Shown piece by piece: positions 36,133 to 45,959 of a stretch of 64,000 nt of DNA. A program made the position numbers and the translations under genes. Within the stretch, counting starts at the first letter, position 1; each line of letters opens with the position of its first letter. A model generated the notes under the pieces. It was not told the origin of the DNA. It searched no databases and worked only from the letters and a program-made list of their open reading frames with translations. This DNA is from Chloroflexota bacterium (lineage in GTDB: Bacteria > Chloroflexota > UBA6077 > JACCZL01), in contig JAUJPG010000001.1 in assembly GCA_030447245.1 (NCBI GenBank), positions 22,338 to 86,337 on the forward strand, read 5' to 3'.

Positions 36133-37347
36133 ATGACCCCCTGCACGGCGGGTGATCGCCCCGAGCGTACGGACTGGGGCGCGCTTGCGCTGGCCTGGGC
36201 AGTCTACTTCGGCTTCGGAGTAGTCTCCGTCTCGCTCGCCGCGCTGATCACGCCCGTCCGCGAGGATCTGGCGCTGAGCTACGCCCAGGTGGGAGTCGTC
36301 CTCGGAGCCTGGCAGCTCGCCTATATCGTCGTCTCGTATCCGGCCGGACTGTTTGTTGACCGCGTGGGGTCTCGGAGGGCACTGACGCTGGGCGCGCTGC
36401 TCGTCGCCGGTTCGGCGTTGGGCCGGGCGCTCGCGACCGAGTTCTGGACGCTGAGCGCAGCCGTGGCCCTGTTCGGGTGCGGCGGGCCGATCGTCTCGAT
36501 CGGGCTGCCCAAGGTCGTCGCCAGCCGATTCACTGGTCGTGCCCGGGCGGTCGCGGCCGGCATCTACACGACGGGCTCATCGACCGGTAACGTGGCCGCA
36601 CTGGCCTTGACCAATAGCCTGGTCCTGCCGTTGACTGGTAGCTGGCGGGCGACGTGTGTGGTGTACGCGATGCTTGTCGGAGCGATCGCCCTGGCCTGGT
36701 GGCTGCTGGTTCGCGACGAGCGAGCCGATTCGGAGAGGTCGGCCGAGACGGCGTCGGCGGCGTTTGGCGACACCTGGCGGAGGGTGCTCGGTGCACGGGC
36801 AGTCTGGCTGGTCGTGATCGTCGGCTTTGCCGGCTTCATGCTCGGCCACGGCTTCCGCAACTGGCTCCCGCAAATTCTGGAGAGCAAGGGGCTTAGTCCG
36901 CGCGATGCCGGGTATCTGGCGGCGCTGCCCGGGATCGCCGGCATCTTCGGCAGCGTCCTGATTGCTCGCCTGGCCGCGCGCGTAGGGCGGAAGTGGGTCG
37001 TGGCGGGGATGCTCGTCGTGATCGCGGCAACCCTGGCCACCGTGCCTTCCGCGGTCGGTCCAGCCCTGGCCCTGGTGCTCTGTATTCAGGGGTTCTGCGC
37101 AGGCGCCATCCTGCCGTTGCTGCTGTCGATGCTGATGGACCTTCGCGAGGTCGGAGCATCGGCGATGGGCGCAGCGGCGGGGATCTACTTCGCCGTCGGC
37201 GAGATCGGCGGGTTTGCCGGACCGGCTGTGATGGGCTTGCTGAAGGACTTGACCGGATCGTTCACGGTAGGCCTGCTGGTGCTGGCCGCGGTCACGACGC
37301 TGATGCTGATTCCGACGGCGCTGCTGCGCGAGCCGGCGAGGGGTTAG
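36133..37347 (+). CDS. MFS transporter
   Basis: A 404-residue major facilitator with 12 predicted helices. The A-like motif after helix 2 is FVDRVGSRRALTLG and its counterpart in the second half is ARLAARVGRKWVVAGM. The substrate is not evident; the family includes nitrate/nitrite, cyanate and organic-acid carriers, and the place behind the formate dehydrogenase suggests a small anion such as formate or oxalate, but that is only inference. ATG 36133 is taken as start; a GTG four codons earlier is possible. The stop overlaps that of the convergent 1350-residue gene by four bases. Confidence 0.85.
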   Translation: MTPCTAGDRPERTDWGALALAWAVYFGFGVVSVSLAALITPVREDLALSYAQVGVVLGAWQLAYIVVSYPAGLFVDRVGSRRALTLGALLVAGSALGRALATEFWTLSAAVALFGCGGPIVSIGLPKVVASRFTGRARAVAAGIYTTGSSTGNVAALALTNSLVLPLTGSWRATCVVYAMLVGAIALAWWLLVRDERADSERSAETASAAFGDTWRRVLGARAVWLVVIVGFAGFMLGHGFRNWLPQILESKGLSPRDAGYLAALPGIAGIFGSVLIARLAARVGRKWVVAGMLVVIAATLATVPSAVGPALALVLCIQGFCAGAILPLLLSMLMDLREVGASAMGAAAGIYFAVGEIGGFAGPAVMGLLKDLTGSFTVGLLVLAAVTTLMLIPTALLREPARG

Positions 37348-40300
37348 CCTCCCAACGCGGTCACTCGTGCGCGGGCCGTCGCGGCATCCGCCGGTCGGCC
37401 CAGCTCGTCGTACACGCGGGCGAGCTGGCGATGGACTTCTGGATCGATCGGGCGCAGCTCGGCGGCGGCCTCGAGCGCGGCGCCGGCTTGGTCCCACTGG
37501 CGCATGGCGCGGAGGTCAGCTGCCCAGCCCTGGAGAGCCTCGCTGGCACCTGCCTCGCGCCAGGTGCCAATTGCCTCGCGCCAGAACCCGGCGTCCCGGT
37601 ACAGGCGCGCGATCTGGGACAGGCCATAGCCATCGTCGGGCTTAGTCCGCTCGCTGGCGCGGCGCAAGAGCGTCCCTGCTGCGGCCGCGTCGCCACGGTG
37701 AATCGCCACTTCGGCCAGGTTGCGCCAAAGGGCCGGATCGCGGTCGTCGACGGCGATGCCGCGACGAAGGTGGGCCTCCGCATTGGCGAGCCGGCCGTCT
37801 CGCAGGTCCGGAGTGACGCCGTCCGGCTGGAGCGCACGCGCACGCTCGACTGCCCCGAGGTTGAGATACACGGCCGCGCCGAACGGCGACAGGAGCCCGG
37901 CTACCAGCGCAACCACCCCCGCCACGAGCGACGCTGTAGCAACGCGTCGACGCCCGAGTCCACCCGAGCGGAGACCGGATCGCAGCCGCGCCCAGCTCGC
38001 CGCGACCCGCCGCTGGCCATCGTGCGGCGCGCGCCGCTCGTCGAGCCGCCCCGCCGCGACGAGCAGCCCGAGCGCGACGAAGAGCAGGACCGTCCCCCAA
38101 CTCGTCAGCAAGACGACTTCGGTCAGCCCACTGAAGATCAGGACCGCCGCCGCGCCGGCGGCCGAGAGGGCCGTCCCCCAGGCCTGGGGGCCCCTGGCGG
38201 TCGCGACGGCTCGGCGTCCGTGGAAGAACACCGTCGCCGCGATCCCGACCAATCCTAGACAGCCGAGCAGCCCCTGCTCCAGATACGCCTGGACGAAGGC
38301 GTTGTGGGTGTGGGTGAAGCCGGGGTTGGTGGTGCCGAAGTAGGTCGCATATAGGTCGCGAGCCGAGCGCAGGCCAAGGCCCACGCCGCTTAGCGCGTAG
38401 TCGTGGAGCAGCAGCGCGGCGTCCTGCCAGAAGCGCACCTTGGCCGCGAACGTCGGGGCGTCCGGCGCGGGCGGCCCGAACAGCCCGCCCTCCAGGGCGG
38501 CCCACAAGCCGACCAGGACAATTGGAACGGCCACCAGGAACCAACCGTTGCGCAGCCCGAGCAGCACGACACCGAGTGCGACCACGCCGACGAGCGACCC
38601 GGGATGGCCGCTAAGGAGGACGATCCCGAGGAACACGGCGGCGAGCGCCAGGCAGATCAGACGCGTTGAACGGCGGACGCCGACGAGGGACGGCCCGATG
38701 GTCAGGGCCAGCCCGAACGCAGCCAGAGTGCCGACGCCAGAGCCCAGGAACCCGTAGCGCTGGAGCGCCTCCTCCGGACCGATGATTGCGCGCCGCCAGC
38801 CGTCTGTCGGCGCGATCAGGCCGCTCAGCAGGTCCGATCCTACGCCGAGAGAGAGGTACGGCAAGGCCAGGACAACCAGCGCCAGGCTGCCCATCAGGAC
38901 CACCAACAGCGTCACCAGGAGGGCGGTCCGCAGGCGGTAAATATCGTTCGCCTGGTTGACGATCAAGCTGAACAGCGCCAGGCTGCCGACCAGGCCAGCC
39001 AACCGAATGCCGGCCCACAGCTCGCTGGTGGTCGCGAGCAGGCCGATGCCTGCGCCCGCCACGAACAGCCCGAGCGGGACATCGAATGGCGTGGCGACGC
39101 TCGGTCGTCCGGTTCGCGCCCAGCGCAGCAGCCACGGCAACGCGGCAAGGACGACGGCAAGTGGGACGAGTGGATGAGGGTGCGCAAGCAGGATGAGCGC
39201 GGCCGGCACGACATAGAACGGCTCCACCGAGAGCAGCCGATCAGCGAAGGCCGCAAGCTGAGGCGTCGTGCGCCCGGCCAGCACCCGCAGCGCCGGCTGA
39301 GGCCCTGGACGAGGGAGGATGGGCGCCGTCGCCGTGCCGTTCGTGAGCCGGCGTCGGCCGCCGGGATCCGCGGCGACCAACGGAGACGGCTCCAGGTCCG
39401 CTCGGGCACTCCACCCGACTCCGCCACCGGCAGCAACCGCGGAGCGCTCGGCGACTGGCGCAACGCCGCCGCGGGCGATCGCCCAGAGCTGATTGCGCAC
39501 CGCGGCGCGGTCACCCGCCTGGGCCGCGGCAAGCAACTGGGCGACGGCCGCCATCAACTCGGCCGGCGGGCACGGCAAGCATCCGCCTTCGACCCGCATG
39601 ACTTGCTCGTGACCCGTTGGCCGAAGGTGTTCGTCGCCGCCGGACAGGACCTCTCGCAGCTTCTCGCCGGGGCGTGCCCCGATGACGACGATTGGGACGT
39701 CGATGTCCGGACGGAGCCCACGGAGGCGGATCATCCGCCGGGCCAGCTCGGCGACGTTGATCTCCTCGCCCATGTCCAGGATGAAGACGTCACCCCCTTC
39801 GGTGTAATTCGCGGCCTGGATGATCAAGCTCGACGCTTCGGAAAGCGACATAAAGTAGCGGGCCATCCGCGAGTCGGTCACTGTGACCGGCCCGCCCAGG
39901 TCGATCTGCTTGCTGAACGTCGGAACGACCGAGCCGCGGCTGGCCAGGACGTTGCCGAAGCGGACGGCGGTGAACCGCGTCCGTCCCGGGGGCATCGTCG
40001 CGGCAAGCAGTTCACAGATCCGTTTGGTGGCGCCCATCACGCTGCTTGGCGCGACGGCCTTGTCGCTCGACACAAGGACGAAGCGCTCGGCCCCGTGTTC
40101 CTCGGCCAGCGTCATCGCCAGGAGCGTTCCGCCGACGTTGACCCGCGCCGCCTCTTCCGGATAGTCCTCCATCAGCGGGACGTGCTTGTACGCGGCGGCG
40201 TGGAACACGATGGCCGGGCACTCGCGGCCGAAGACCTCGCGCATCCGCGACTCGTGGGTGACGTCGGCGATGACCGGCACGAGCGCCGTGTCGTCCGAGC

Positions 40301-41396
40301 GGTAACCCTGGAGCTCGACACCCAGATCGTGCAGGCCGCTCTCGTTGGAGTCGAGCATCAGCAGACGCCCTGGCCGGAGATCGGCCAACTGGCGACACAG
40401 CTCGGCTCCAATCGAGCCGCTGGCACCCGTGACCAGGATTGTCTTGCCACGAACCAGCTCCCGACACTGCTCGCGGTCAATCGTGACGCTGTGCCGCCCG
40501 AGCAGGTCCACGAGGGTAACGTCGCCGAATAGTGAAGCGCCCGTCGACATCGTGCCGGCCGGCCTGGGGGCCGTCCGCGGGGCGAGATCATCGCCGCCGA
40601 TCGACCTGAGGACGTTTGGCAAGACCTTGATCTGGGCCGGCGTCTCCTGACAGATGGCGACAATGTCTCGAAAGTCGCGGCCCGAGATGGAGTGTACCGC
40701 CAACACGATCAGGTCGACGAGGTGCGACTCGACCAGATGGGGGATCTGGGACCGATCTCCCAAGACCTTGCGGCCGTGAATCAGCATCCCGTGCTTGCGC
40801 TGATCGTCGTCGACGAAGCCGACGACGTGGTGGCGGTCGGCGTGCGGCCCGTAGTGCAACTGCCACCCGAGGAGCTGGCCAGCATCGCCGGCGCCGACGA
40901 TCAGGACTCGCGTCGTCTCGGCACCGGGCGGGGTCACCAGTCGCCGCCACGCGCCGCGGACCGCGGCAATCGGCTTGGTGCGATAACGGATGGCGGTCAT
41001 CGCGGCTAGGGCGAAAAAGCTGCCCAGAAAGAGGGCCCCGAGCGGCATCGGCCGTGGCGGCGGCCACGCCAGGTCGGCGGCAACGAGCATGACCGTGGCC
41101 GTCAGGACCGAGAGGACGAGCGGGAGGACGTCCTGGGACGTGGCGTAGCGCCACCAACGGCGGTAGATGCCGAACGCCTCGTTGCACGCGACAACGATGC
41201 CGCTGGACAGGACACTGAAGAGCAGGGCCGGGGGGTATTCGAGATCCGCCGTGACGCCGCGGACGATCAGCGCGAGGGCGTAGCAGGCCCAGACGAGCGG
41301 CAGGTCTAGAATCACCCATGGGAAAAGGCGGCGGGACAGCGACCTGAGCGCAACGAGCGAAGGCGTGGGCACTCGACTCCCCGAGTGGCTGTACAC
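37344..41396 (-). CDS. fusion: CapD-type sugar dehydratase + O-antigen ligase-like + TPR
   Basis: One uninterrupted 1350-residue frame with three modules. Residues 1-640: four membrane helices, a Rossmann fold (RVLIVGAGDAGQLL, about 163) and a second one (ILVTGASGSIGAELC, about 320) with SSDKAVAPSSVMGATKR, which is the WbpM/FlaA1/CapD type that dehydrates or epimerises UDP-HexNAc; Met replaces Tyr as in 4,6-dehydratases. Residues 640-720: Pro/Gly/Ala linker. Residues 720-1120: about ten helices with a THTHNAFVQAYLEQGLLG loop, like O-antigen ligase/polymerase (Wzy_C). Residues 1180-1350: TPR-like helices. Normally these are separate genes. The start is GTG 41396. Expected role: making and joining surface polysaccharide. 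Confidence 0.88.
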   Translation of the reverse strand: MYSHSGSRVPTPSLVALRSLSRRLFPWVILDLPLVWACYALALIVRGVTADLEYPPALLFSVLSSGIVVACNEAFGIYRRWWRYATSQDVLPLVLSVLTATVMLVAADLAWPPPRPMPLGALFLGSFFALAAMTAIRYRTKPIAAVRGAWRRLVTPPGAETTRVLIVGAGDAGQLLGWQLHYGPHADRHHVVGFVDDDQRKHGMLIHGRKVLGDRSQIPHLVESHLVDLIVLAVHSISGRDFRDIVAICQETPAQIKVLPNVLRSIGGDDLAPRTAPRPAGTMSTGASLFGDVTLVDLLGRHSVTIDREQCRELVRGKTILVTGASGSIGAELCRQLADLRPGRLLMLDSNESGLHDLGVELQGYRSDDTALVPVIADVTHESRMREVFGRECPAIVFHAAAYKHVPLMEDYPEEAARVNVGGTLLAMTLAEEHGAERFVLVSSDKAVAPSSVMGATKRICELLAATMPPGRTRFTAVRFGNVLASRGSVVPTFSKQIDLGGPVTVTDSRMARYFMSLSEASSLIIQAANYTEGGDVFILDMGEEINVAELARRMIRLRGLRPDIDVPIVVIGARPGEKLREVLSGGDEHLRPTGHEQVMRVEGGCLPCPPAELMAAVAQLLAAAQAGDRAAVRNQLWAIARGGVAPVAERSAVAAGGGVGWSARADLEPSPLVAADPGGRRRLTNGTATAPILPRPGPQPALRVLAGRTTPQLAAFADRLLSVEPFYVVPAALILLAHPHPLVPLAVVLAALPWLLRWARTGRPSVATPFDVPLGLFVAGAGIGLLATTSELWAGIRLAGLVGSLALFSLIVNQANDIYRLRTALLVTLLVVLMGSLALVVLALPYLSLGVGSDLLSGLIAPTDGWRRAIIGPEEALQRYGFLGSGVGTLAAFGLALTIGPSLVGVRRSTRLICLALAAVFLGIVLLSGHPGSLVGVVALGVVLLGLRNGWFLVAVPIVLVGLWAALEGGLFGPPAPDAPTFAAKVRFWQDAALLLHDYALSGVGLGLRSARDLYATYFGTTNPGFTHTHNAFVQAYLEQGLLGCLGLVGIAATVFFHGRRAVATARGPQAWGTALSAAGAAAVLIFSGLTEVVLLTSWGTVLLFVALGLLVAAGRLDERRAPHDGQRRVAASWARLRSGLRSGGLGRRRVATASLVAGVVALVAGLLSPFGAAVYLNLGAVERARALQPDGVTPDLRDGRLANAEAHLRRGIAVDDRDPALWRNLAEVAIHRGDAAAAGTLLRRASERTKPDDGYGLSQIARLYRDAGFWREAIGTWREAGASEALQGWAADLRAMRQWDQAGAALEAAAELRPIDPEVHRQLARVYDELGRPADAATARARVTALGG

Positions 41397-41787
41397 GGGC
41401 CGGACGGCGATGCCTCGACCCGGTCTGGGGCCACCGTATCTTAGATTCTAACTAGTCTGGACCTCCAACGTGTTGAAGGCATACTAGGGACGAAACAGGG
41501 AGTCGACAGAAGACGAGCCTCTCGGAGCCCCTGGGGAACTCTGGTCGGTAGGGAGGGGAGCCGGCCCGAGAGGATCGTACCTGAGTCATTGCGCGTGTTG
41601 CTCAGGGCGGGTGTGTGGGTGATCCGGCGCGCCGAGCTCGCGGAATCTGGAGCGCGGGGTGGTCGGGTGGGTCTACAGCGCAGCGCGAGTGCGCCGTACG
41701 GACGGGAGGTCGCCGAGCGTGTCCCCCGGCTCCAGCCGCCTGGCTTGAAGGCGTCCTCGGATCGGTCGAAGCGCGGTGCCGTCGCGC
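41397..41787. other. 391-base gap upstream of the fusion gene
   Basis: Both flanking genes run on the minus strand, so this should hold the promoter of the 1350-residue gene. The most AT-rich spot is near 41441-41455; on the minus strand it reads TAGAAT (41450-41445), a one-mismatch -10 box about 50 bases before the GTG, but no good -35 box sits 16-18 bases away. No gene is seen. A 20-base stretch near 41735-41750 resembles a stretch near 70-92 of the window (TTCAAGCC-GGCGGCTGGA), perhaps by chance. Confidence 0.35.
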
Positions 41788-43584
41788 TCAAGGGATGACC
41801 TCGAGGATTGACTCGCCCGCCACGTCCCAGGCCGGCGCGGTCTTCAACCCACGGAAGTAGGCGCGGGTGGCTTCCACCTGGCCGCCCAGGTGCGGCCAGT
41901 CGTTCCGACCCGGCTCCGCGCCTGCCACGAGCACCCGGCCGCCGGCGCCCGTCACCTGGGCGACGTCACGGTTGATGCCGTCCAGCACCACGCCGGTCCG
42001 GTCGGCTGGTGTCCCGAGCAGGATGTGAAACACCGAGATCGTGCGGCGATCGGCGAAGTAAGGCACATACAGGAACAGGGTGTCGCTTCCGCCGGTCAGG
42101 ATGAGGTCGTTTTCCGACGTGCGGGCTTTGATGCTCATCGCGATGGCGTACGGGCGGTTGCCGGCGAGGTCGCGATTTGGCAACACAAAGGCGGCGAAGT
42201 TGACTATGGCCAGCAGGCCGACGAGGGCGATCGCGGCAGCTCGGAGGCTAGGTCCTGGCAGGTGGAAGCGTGCCGATCGAGCCCCGTGGGGGGTCGAGGC
42301 TGGCGTGTCGGCCGAGGAGAGCACCACGCCCACGAGCAGCCACCACGCCGCGAGCACCGGAAGCCAGAACTGCGGGTCTCCGGGTACCCAGTAGGTCGCG
42401 AACGCGGCGTACCCGAACGACCAGGCTGAGAGAACACCGAGCGACCGGGCGTGCGAACGACGCAGAGTGGGCCACCTGGCGGCGGCCATGCCCAACGGCA
42501 GCGCCACGATGGTCAGCAGGACCGCGTACCAGCCCTCCAGCATCAGCCGTTCGGGCCAGCTGACGCGAGAAAGGTAGTACATCGTGCTTGTGCCGAGCTC
42601 CAGGCCGGGGTAGCTGGCCAGCGCGCGCAAGAATCCGTAGATGCCGTGCGGCACGCTCTCCGGCACCAGGCGCCCATAGAGGAGCTCACCTGGTCCAGGG
42701 GCTCCTCCGTACAGACGCCACTGGGCCAGACCCTGCCAGTCACGGACGCCGAAGACCACATAGAGCAGAGCCAGGTAGACAGGTGCAGTGACCAACAGCA
42801 TGCACCCGACTGTGATGACTACCTGTCGGAGCCGTGTCCAGCGGGGTGCCCGCGGCGTCAGAAGGTAGGCCGCGGCAGCGGCGGGCAGCAGGAAGGCGCT
42901 GGTGAAATAGGTCAGGATTGCCAGGCCAGAGCCGAGGCCGGTGATGATCGCGTGTTGCGGGCGCATCGCCGCCGCTGGCGTTGCGCGCAGAAGCCACCAG
43001 AGCACGCCGAGCATCAGCGCCAGCGGGATCGTGATCGACTCGGCGTCCGTGCTGTACAGCCAGGTGCCGCATGAGACGCCGAACCCCGCGGCGGATGTCC
43101 CCGCGATCGGAGATCGGCCGGCAAGCCTGCACCCAATGGCGTAGACCAGCCCGACGCACATCCCGCCGCCGAGCGCACTGACCGCCTGGAGCGGGATCAG
43201 AGCGTTGTCGGTCCAGCCTGCCGCCTGCCACGAGCGGTAGAACGCCTGGCCCAGTGGCTGGGTCAGCAGGCGGTGCGGCACCAGCAGATCCGCGCCGGAC
43301 AGCGTCTCGACAGCTCGAGCCAGAATGAGCCCATCTCCGGTATGGTGCCGGGAGAGCGTCACGCCGTAAAGAAGTGCAGCCGCCGCGGCGATCGCGTACG
43401 CCGCGTGGTCGCCGAGGAGCCTCGCGCGGGGCCCGGCGCCGCAAGCGGTGGGGGCCTTCAGGTCGGTGAGCACCGCATAGTCTATCCGGCGGTCTGTCCC
43501 GGCCGCACCGGACAGCTGGGCGTTGAACGCCACGGCACGGGCAGACCTGCTCACACGGGGTAGTCGATGCTCGCCATATATCAA
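41788..43584 (-). CDS. polytopic membrane protein, GT-C glycosyltransferase-like
   Basis: A membrane protein of up to 598 residues with about eleven helices followed by a soluble C-terminal domain of about 130 residues. The acidic loop after the first helix (SRHHTGDGLILARAVE) and the long helix bundle resemble lipid-linked-sugar-using GT-C enzymes of the PMT/ArnT type or DUF2723-like proteins. The C-terminal domain (NDLILTGGSDTLFLYVPYFADRRTISVFHILL) is of the kind seen in those proteins. The start is uncertain: TTG 43584 opens the frame, and GTG 43554 is equally possible. It lies between the fusion gene and gmd, so a role in surface glycan assembly is likely. Confidence 0.72.
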   Translation of the reverse strand: MIYGEHRLPRVSRSARAVAFNAQLSGAAGTDRRIDYAVLTDLKAPTACGAGPRARLLGDHAAYAIAAAAALLYGVTLSRHHTGDGLILARAVETLSGADLLVPHRLLTQPLGQAFYRSWQAAGWTDNALIPLQAVSALGGGMCVGLVYAIGCRLAGRSPIAGTSAAGFGVSCGTWLYSTDAESITIPLALMLGVLWWLLRATPAAAMRPQHAIITGLGSGLAILTYFTSAFLLPAAAAAYLLTPRAPRWTRLRQVVITVGCMLLVTAPVYLALLYVVFGVRDWQGLAQWRLYGGAPGPGELLYGRLVPESVPHGIYGFLRALASYPGLELGTSTMYYLSRVSWPERLMLEGWYAVLLTIVALPLGMAAARWPTLRRSHARSLGVLSAWSFGYAAFATYWVPGDPQFWLPVLAAWWLLVGVVLSSADTPASTPHGARSARFHLPGPSLRAAAIALVGLLAIVNFAAFVLPNRDLAGNRPYAIAMSIKARTSENDLILTGGSDTLFLYVPYFADRRTISVFHILLGTPADRTGVVLDGINRDVAQVTGAGGRVLVAGAEPGRNDWPHLGGQVEATRAYFRGLKTAPAWDVAGESILEVIP

Positions 43585-43929
43585 GCGTACGCGAAACTGC
43601 TGACGAGGCTCAGGCCAAGCAGGACCGTCCAGAGGCGACCGGCGTCGATGAGCGCCGGCCGTGCAGTGGAAGGGAATGTCAAGCGCAGCAAGACGTGCAG
43701 CCCCCTCGGCACGTCACTGCTCAGCGACCGTTCCTGCGCCAGCAATCTGACTCGGGGTACGAGGCTCAACAGGTTGAGGTATGCGACCCGCGGATCTGGG
43801 CGAGACGCGGCGCGCAGCGCCCAGGAGTCAGGCTCAAAGTTCTGATGCCGGACTTGGAGCCGACGCGGCCAAAGGTCTATCCTTCGGCCCCGCGGGCATG
43901 GGCCGACTCCAGCATCACGAAGGACGTCT
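43585..43929. other. 345-base divergent region before gmd
   Basis: This region lies between the minus-strand membrane protein and plus-strand gmd and should contain promoters for both. For gmd, TTGGAG (about 43853) and TATCCT (about 43877) are 18 bases apart, a weak candidate. Open frames here have no recognisable product. Confidence 0.3.
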
Positions 43930-44922
43930 ATGAAGCGAGCGTTGATCACGGGCATCACTGGCCAGGACGGCCGCCACCTCTCCGAGCACTTGGTCCACCA
44001 GGGGTACCGTGTCTGCGGACTACTACGCGGCCAGCAGAACCCGAAGCGGGCGCTGGTCGAGCGCGAGGTGCCCGACGTCGAGCTGCTGGACGGCGACCTG
44101 ACCGATCAGGTTTCGCTCATCAACGCGCTGCAGAAGTCTCGGCCCGACGAGGTCTACAACCTCGGTGCGATGAGCTTTGTGACCCTCTCCTGGAAGCAGT
44201 CCGAGCTGACCGGGAACGTGACCGGGCTCGGCGCGCTGCGGATGCTGGAGGCGATTCGCAACGTGCAGGGCAGCACCCTGAGCGGTCACACCGAACCGGG
44301 CATCAAGTTCTACCAGGCGTCGAGCAGCGAGATGTTCGGTCGGGCCCATGAGGTGCCGCAGAGCGAGCGGACGTTGTTCCACCCACGAAGCCCGTATGGG
44401 GTGGCCAAGGTGTTCGCCCACTACATCACGGTCAATTACCGTGAAAGCTACGGAATGTTTGCCTGCTCGGGCATCCTGTTCAATCACGAGGGGCCCCGTC
44501 GGGGGCCCGAGTTCGTGACCCGCAAGATCTCGCGGTCGGTGGCACGGATCAAGCTCGGGCTGGAAGACTCGATGACGCTCGGCAACATTGAGGCGAAGCG
44601 CGACTGGGGTTACGCTGGCGACTACGTCAAGGCGATGCACCTGATGCTCCAGCAGGAGCAGCCGGACGACTACGTGATCGGGACCGGCCAGTCGCACAGC
44701 GTGCGCGAGTTTGCCGAGCACGCGTTCGCCCACGTCGGTCTGGACTGGCGCAAGCACGTCCGCATCGACACCGACCTGCTCCGTCCGGCCGAAGTCGATC
44801 TGCTCGAGGCCGACCCGTCGAAGGCCCGCGCCGCGCTCGGTTGGGCTCCCGAAGTCACCTTCGATGATCTGGTCCGCATGATGGTCGACGCCGACCTGGA
44901 GAACGAACGCCCAAAGGCGTAA
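43930..44922 (+). CDS. gmd: GDP-mannose 4,6-dehydratase
   Basis: A 330-residue extended SDR. It has the Gmd start KRALITGITGQDGRHLSEHL, VYNLGAMSFVTLSWKQ, the QASSSEMFGRAHEVPQSE block with the catalytic Ser/Glu pair, YGVAKVFAHY with Tyr and Lys, ILFNHEGPRRGPEFVTRKI and the GNIEAKRDWGYAGDYVKAM block, all diagnostic. It converts GDP-mannose to GDP-4-keto-6-deoxymannose, the precursor of fucose, rhamnose and related deoxysugars. AAGGA lies six bases before the ATG. No GDP-fucose synthase lies beside it in the window. Confidence 0.94.
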   Translation: MKRALITGITGQDGRHLSEHLVHQGYRVCGLLRGQQNPKRALVEREVPDVELLDGDLTDQVSLINALQKSRPDEVYNLGAMSFVTLSWKQSELTGNVTGLGALRMLEAIRNVQGSTLSGHTEPGIKFYQASSSEMFGRAHEVPQSERTLFHPRSPYGVAKVFAHYITVNYRESYGMFACSGILFNHEGPRRGPEFVTRKISRSVARIKLGLEDSMTLGNIEAKRDWGYAGDYVKAMHLMLQQEQPDDYVIGTGQSHSVREFAEHAFAHVGLDWRKHVRIDTDLLRPAEVDLLEADPSKARAALGWAPEVTFDDLVRMMVDADLENERPKA

Positions 44923-44960
44923 TCGGATTTCGCTCACGCCTGCCGAGGTCGGGCAAGGAT

Positions 44961-45746
44961 TCAGCCGCGTGGATATGCGGGACGGTCGGCGCGGAGCTCG
45001 GCACCGAGCGCCGTCCAGCCACCGTCGATGACCAAGGTATGGCCGGTCACCCAGGCTGCATCATCGGAGGCGAGGTAGAGGGCGGCGCGGGCGATCTCTT
45101 CGGGCGCTCCGAGCCGGCCGAGCGGTGTGCGGGCGACGAGGGCGTCGACGTCGGTCCCGCCGCGGGCCTGGTTAGTGCGGAACAGCCCTGTGTCGGTGTA
45201 GCCGGGGGCGAGGGCGTTGACGCGGACGAGGGGCGCCCACTCGATGGCGAGCGCCTCGGTCAAGCCGACGACGGCGTATTTCGAAGCGACGTAGGGCGCG
45301 CGATTCGGGACGGCGCGCTTGCCGTACATCGAGGCCAGGTTGACGATGGCCCCAGAACCCTGGCTCAACATCGCCCGCCCGGCTGCCCGGCAGACCAGGA
45401 AAGTGCCGGTCAGATTGACTTCGACGACCCGCCGCCACTCGTCCGCGCTCAGCTCCGTCGCAGGCAGCGGGCTGACGATGCCGGCGCTATTGACGGTCAC
45501 GTCCAACCTGCCCCAGCGTTCGAGCGCGACCTCAACCAGACGGCCGGCATCGGACTCGCGTGTAACGTCAACCTCCAGCGAGGTTGCCCAGTCACTGCCC
45601 AGGTCGTCGACGGCGATCGCCAAGGCCGCGCGGTCGCGGTCACCGAGGACGATCCGTGCCCCTTCCTGGATAAACAGCCGCGCGGTCGCCAGCCCGATCC
45701 CGCGCCCACCGCCGGTCACGATTGCCACCCTGTCCTGCAGCCGCAT
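44961..45746 (-). CDS. short-chain dehydrogenase/reductase
   Basis: A 261-residue classical SDR: AIVTGGGRGIGLATARL, NSAGIVSPL, catalytic Ser in NLASMYGK, YVASK with Tyr and Lys, and the C-terminal VTGHTLVIDGGWTA. This is the 3-oxoacyl-ACP reductase/sugar dehydrogenase type, but the substrate is unknown. ATG 45746 has GGAGG six bases upstream; the frame extends further to 45995 without conserved features. It converges with gmd across a 38-base gap that contains a small TGCC/GGCA hairpin. Confidence 0.9.
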   Translation of the reverse strand: MRLQDRVAIVTGGGRGIGLATARLFIQEGARIVLGDRDRAALAIAVDDLGSDWATSLEVDVTRESDAGRLVEVALERWGRLDVTVNSAGIVSPLPATELSADEWRRVVEVNLTGTFLVCRAAGRAMLSQGSGAIVNLASMYGKRAVPNRAPYVASKYAVVGLTEALAIEWAPLVRVNALAPGYTDTGLFRTNQARGGTDVDALVARTPLGRLGAPEEIARAALYLASDDAAWVTGHTLVIDGGWTALGAELRADRPAYPRG

Positions 45747-45959
45747 AGCTGACCTCCACATCGCCCTGGTCGAAACATCGCTATCCGCGCGCCTGAGGAT
45801 AGCCGCTCCAACCCGACGCGCGATCGGCCGCGTCCAGCCCTCCTCAGCGGCCTTCGACGCCTCGCTCGCTCGGGGGCGAGGGCCCGTGACCGGACCCGAA
45901 GGGCACGGTTCGTGCGAAACGGCGCCCACTCCGAACACAGATGGAGGTCCATCGGGCGC

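Noticed and set aside
37361..41319. Several long frames on both strands opposite or inside the fusion gene
   Set aside because: All are shadows of the 1350-residue reading frame; none has domain features.
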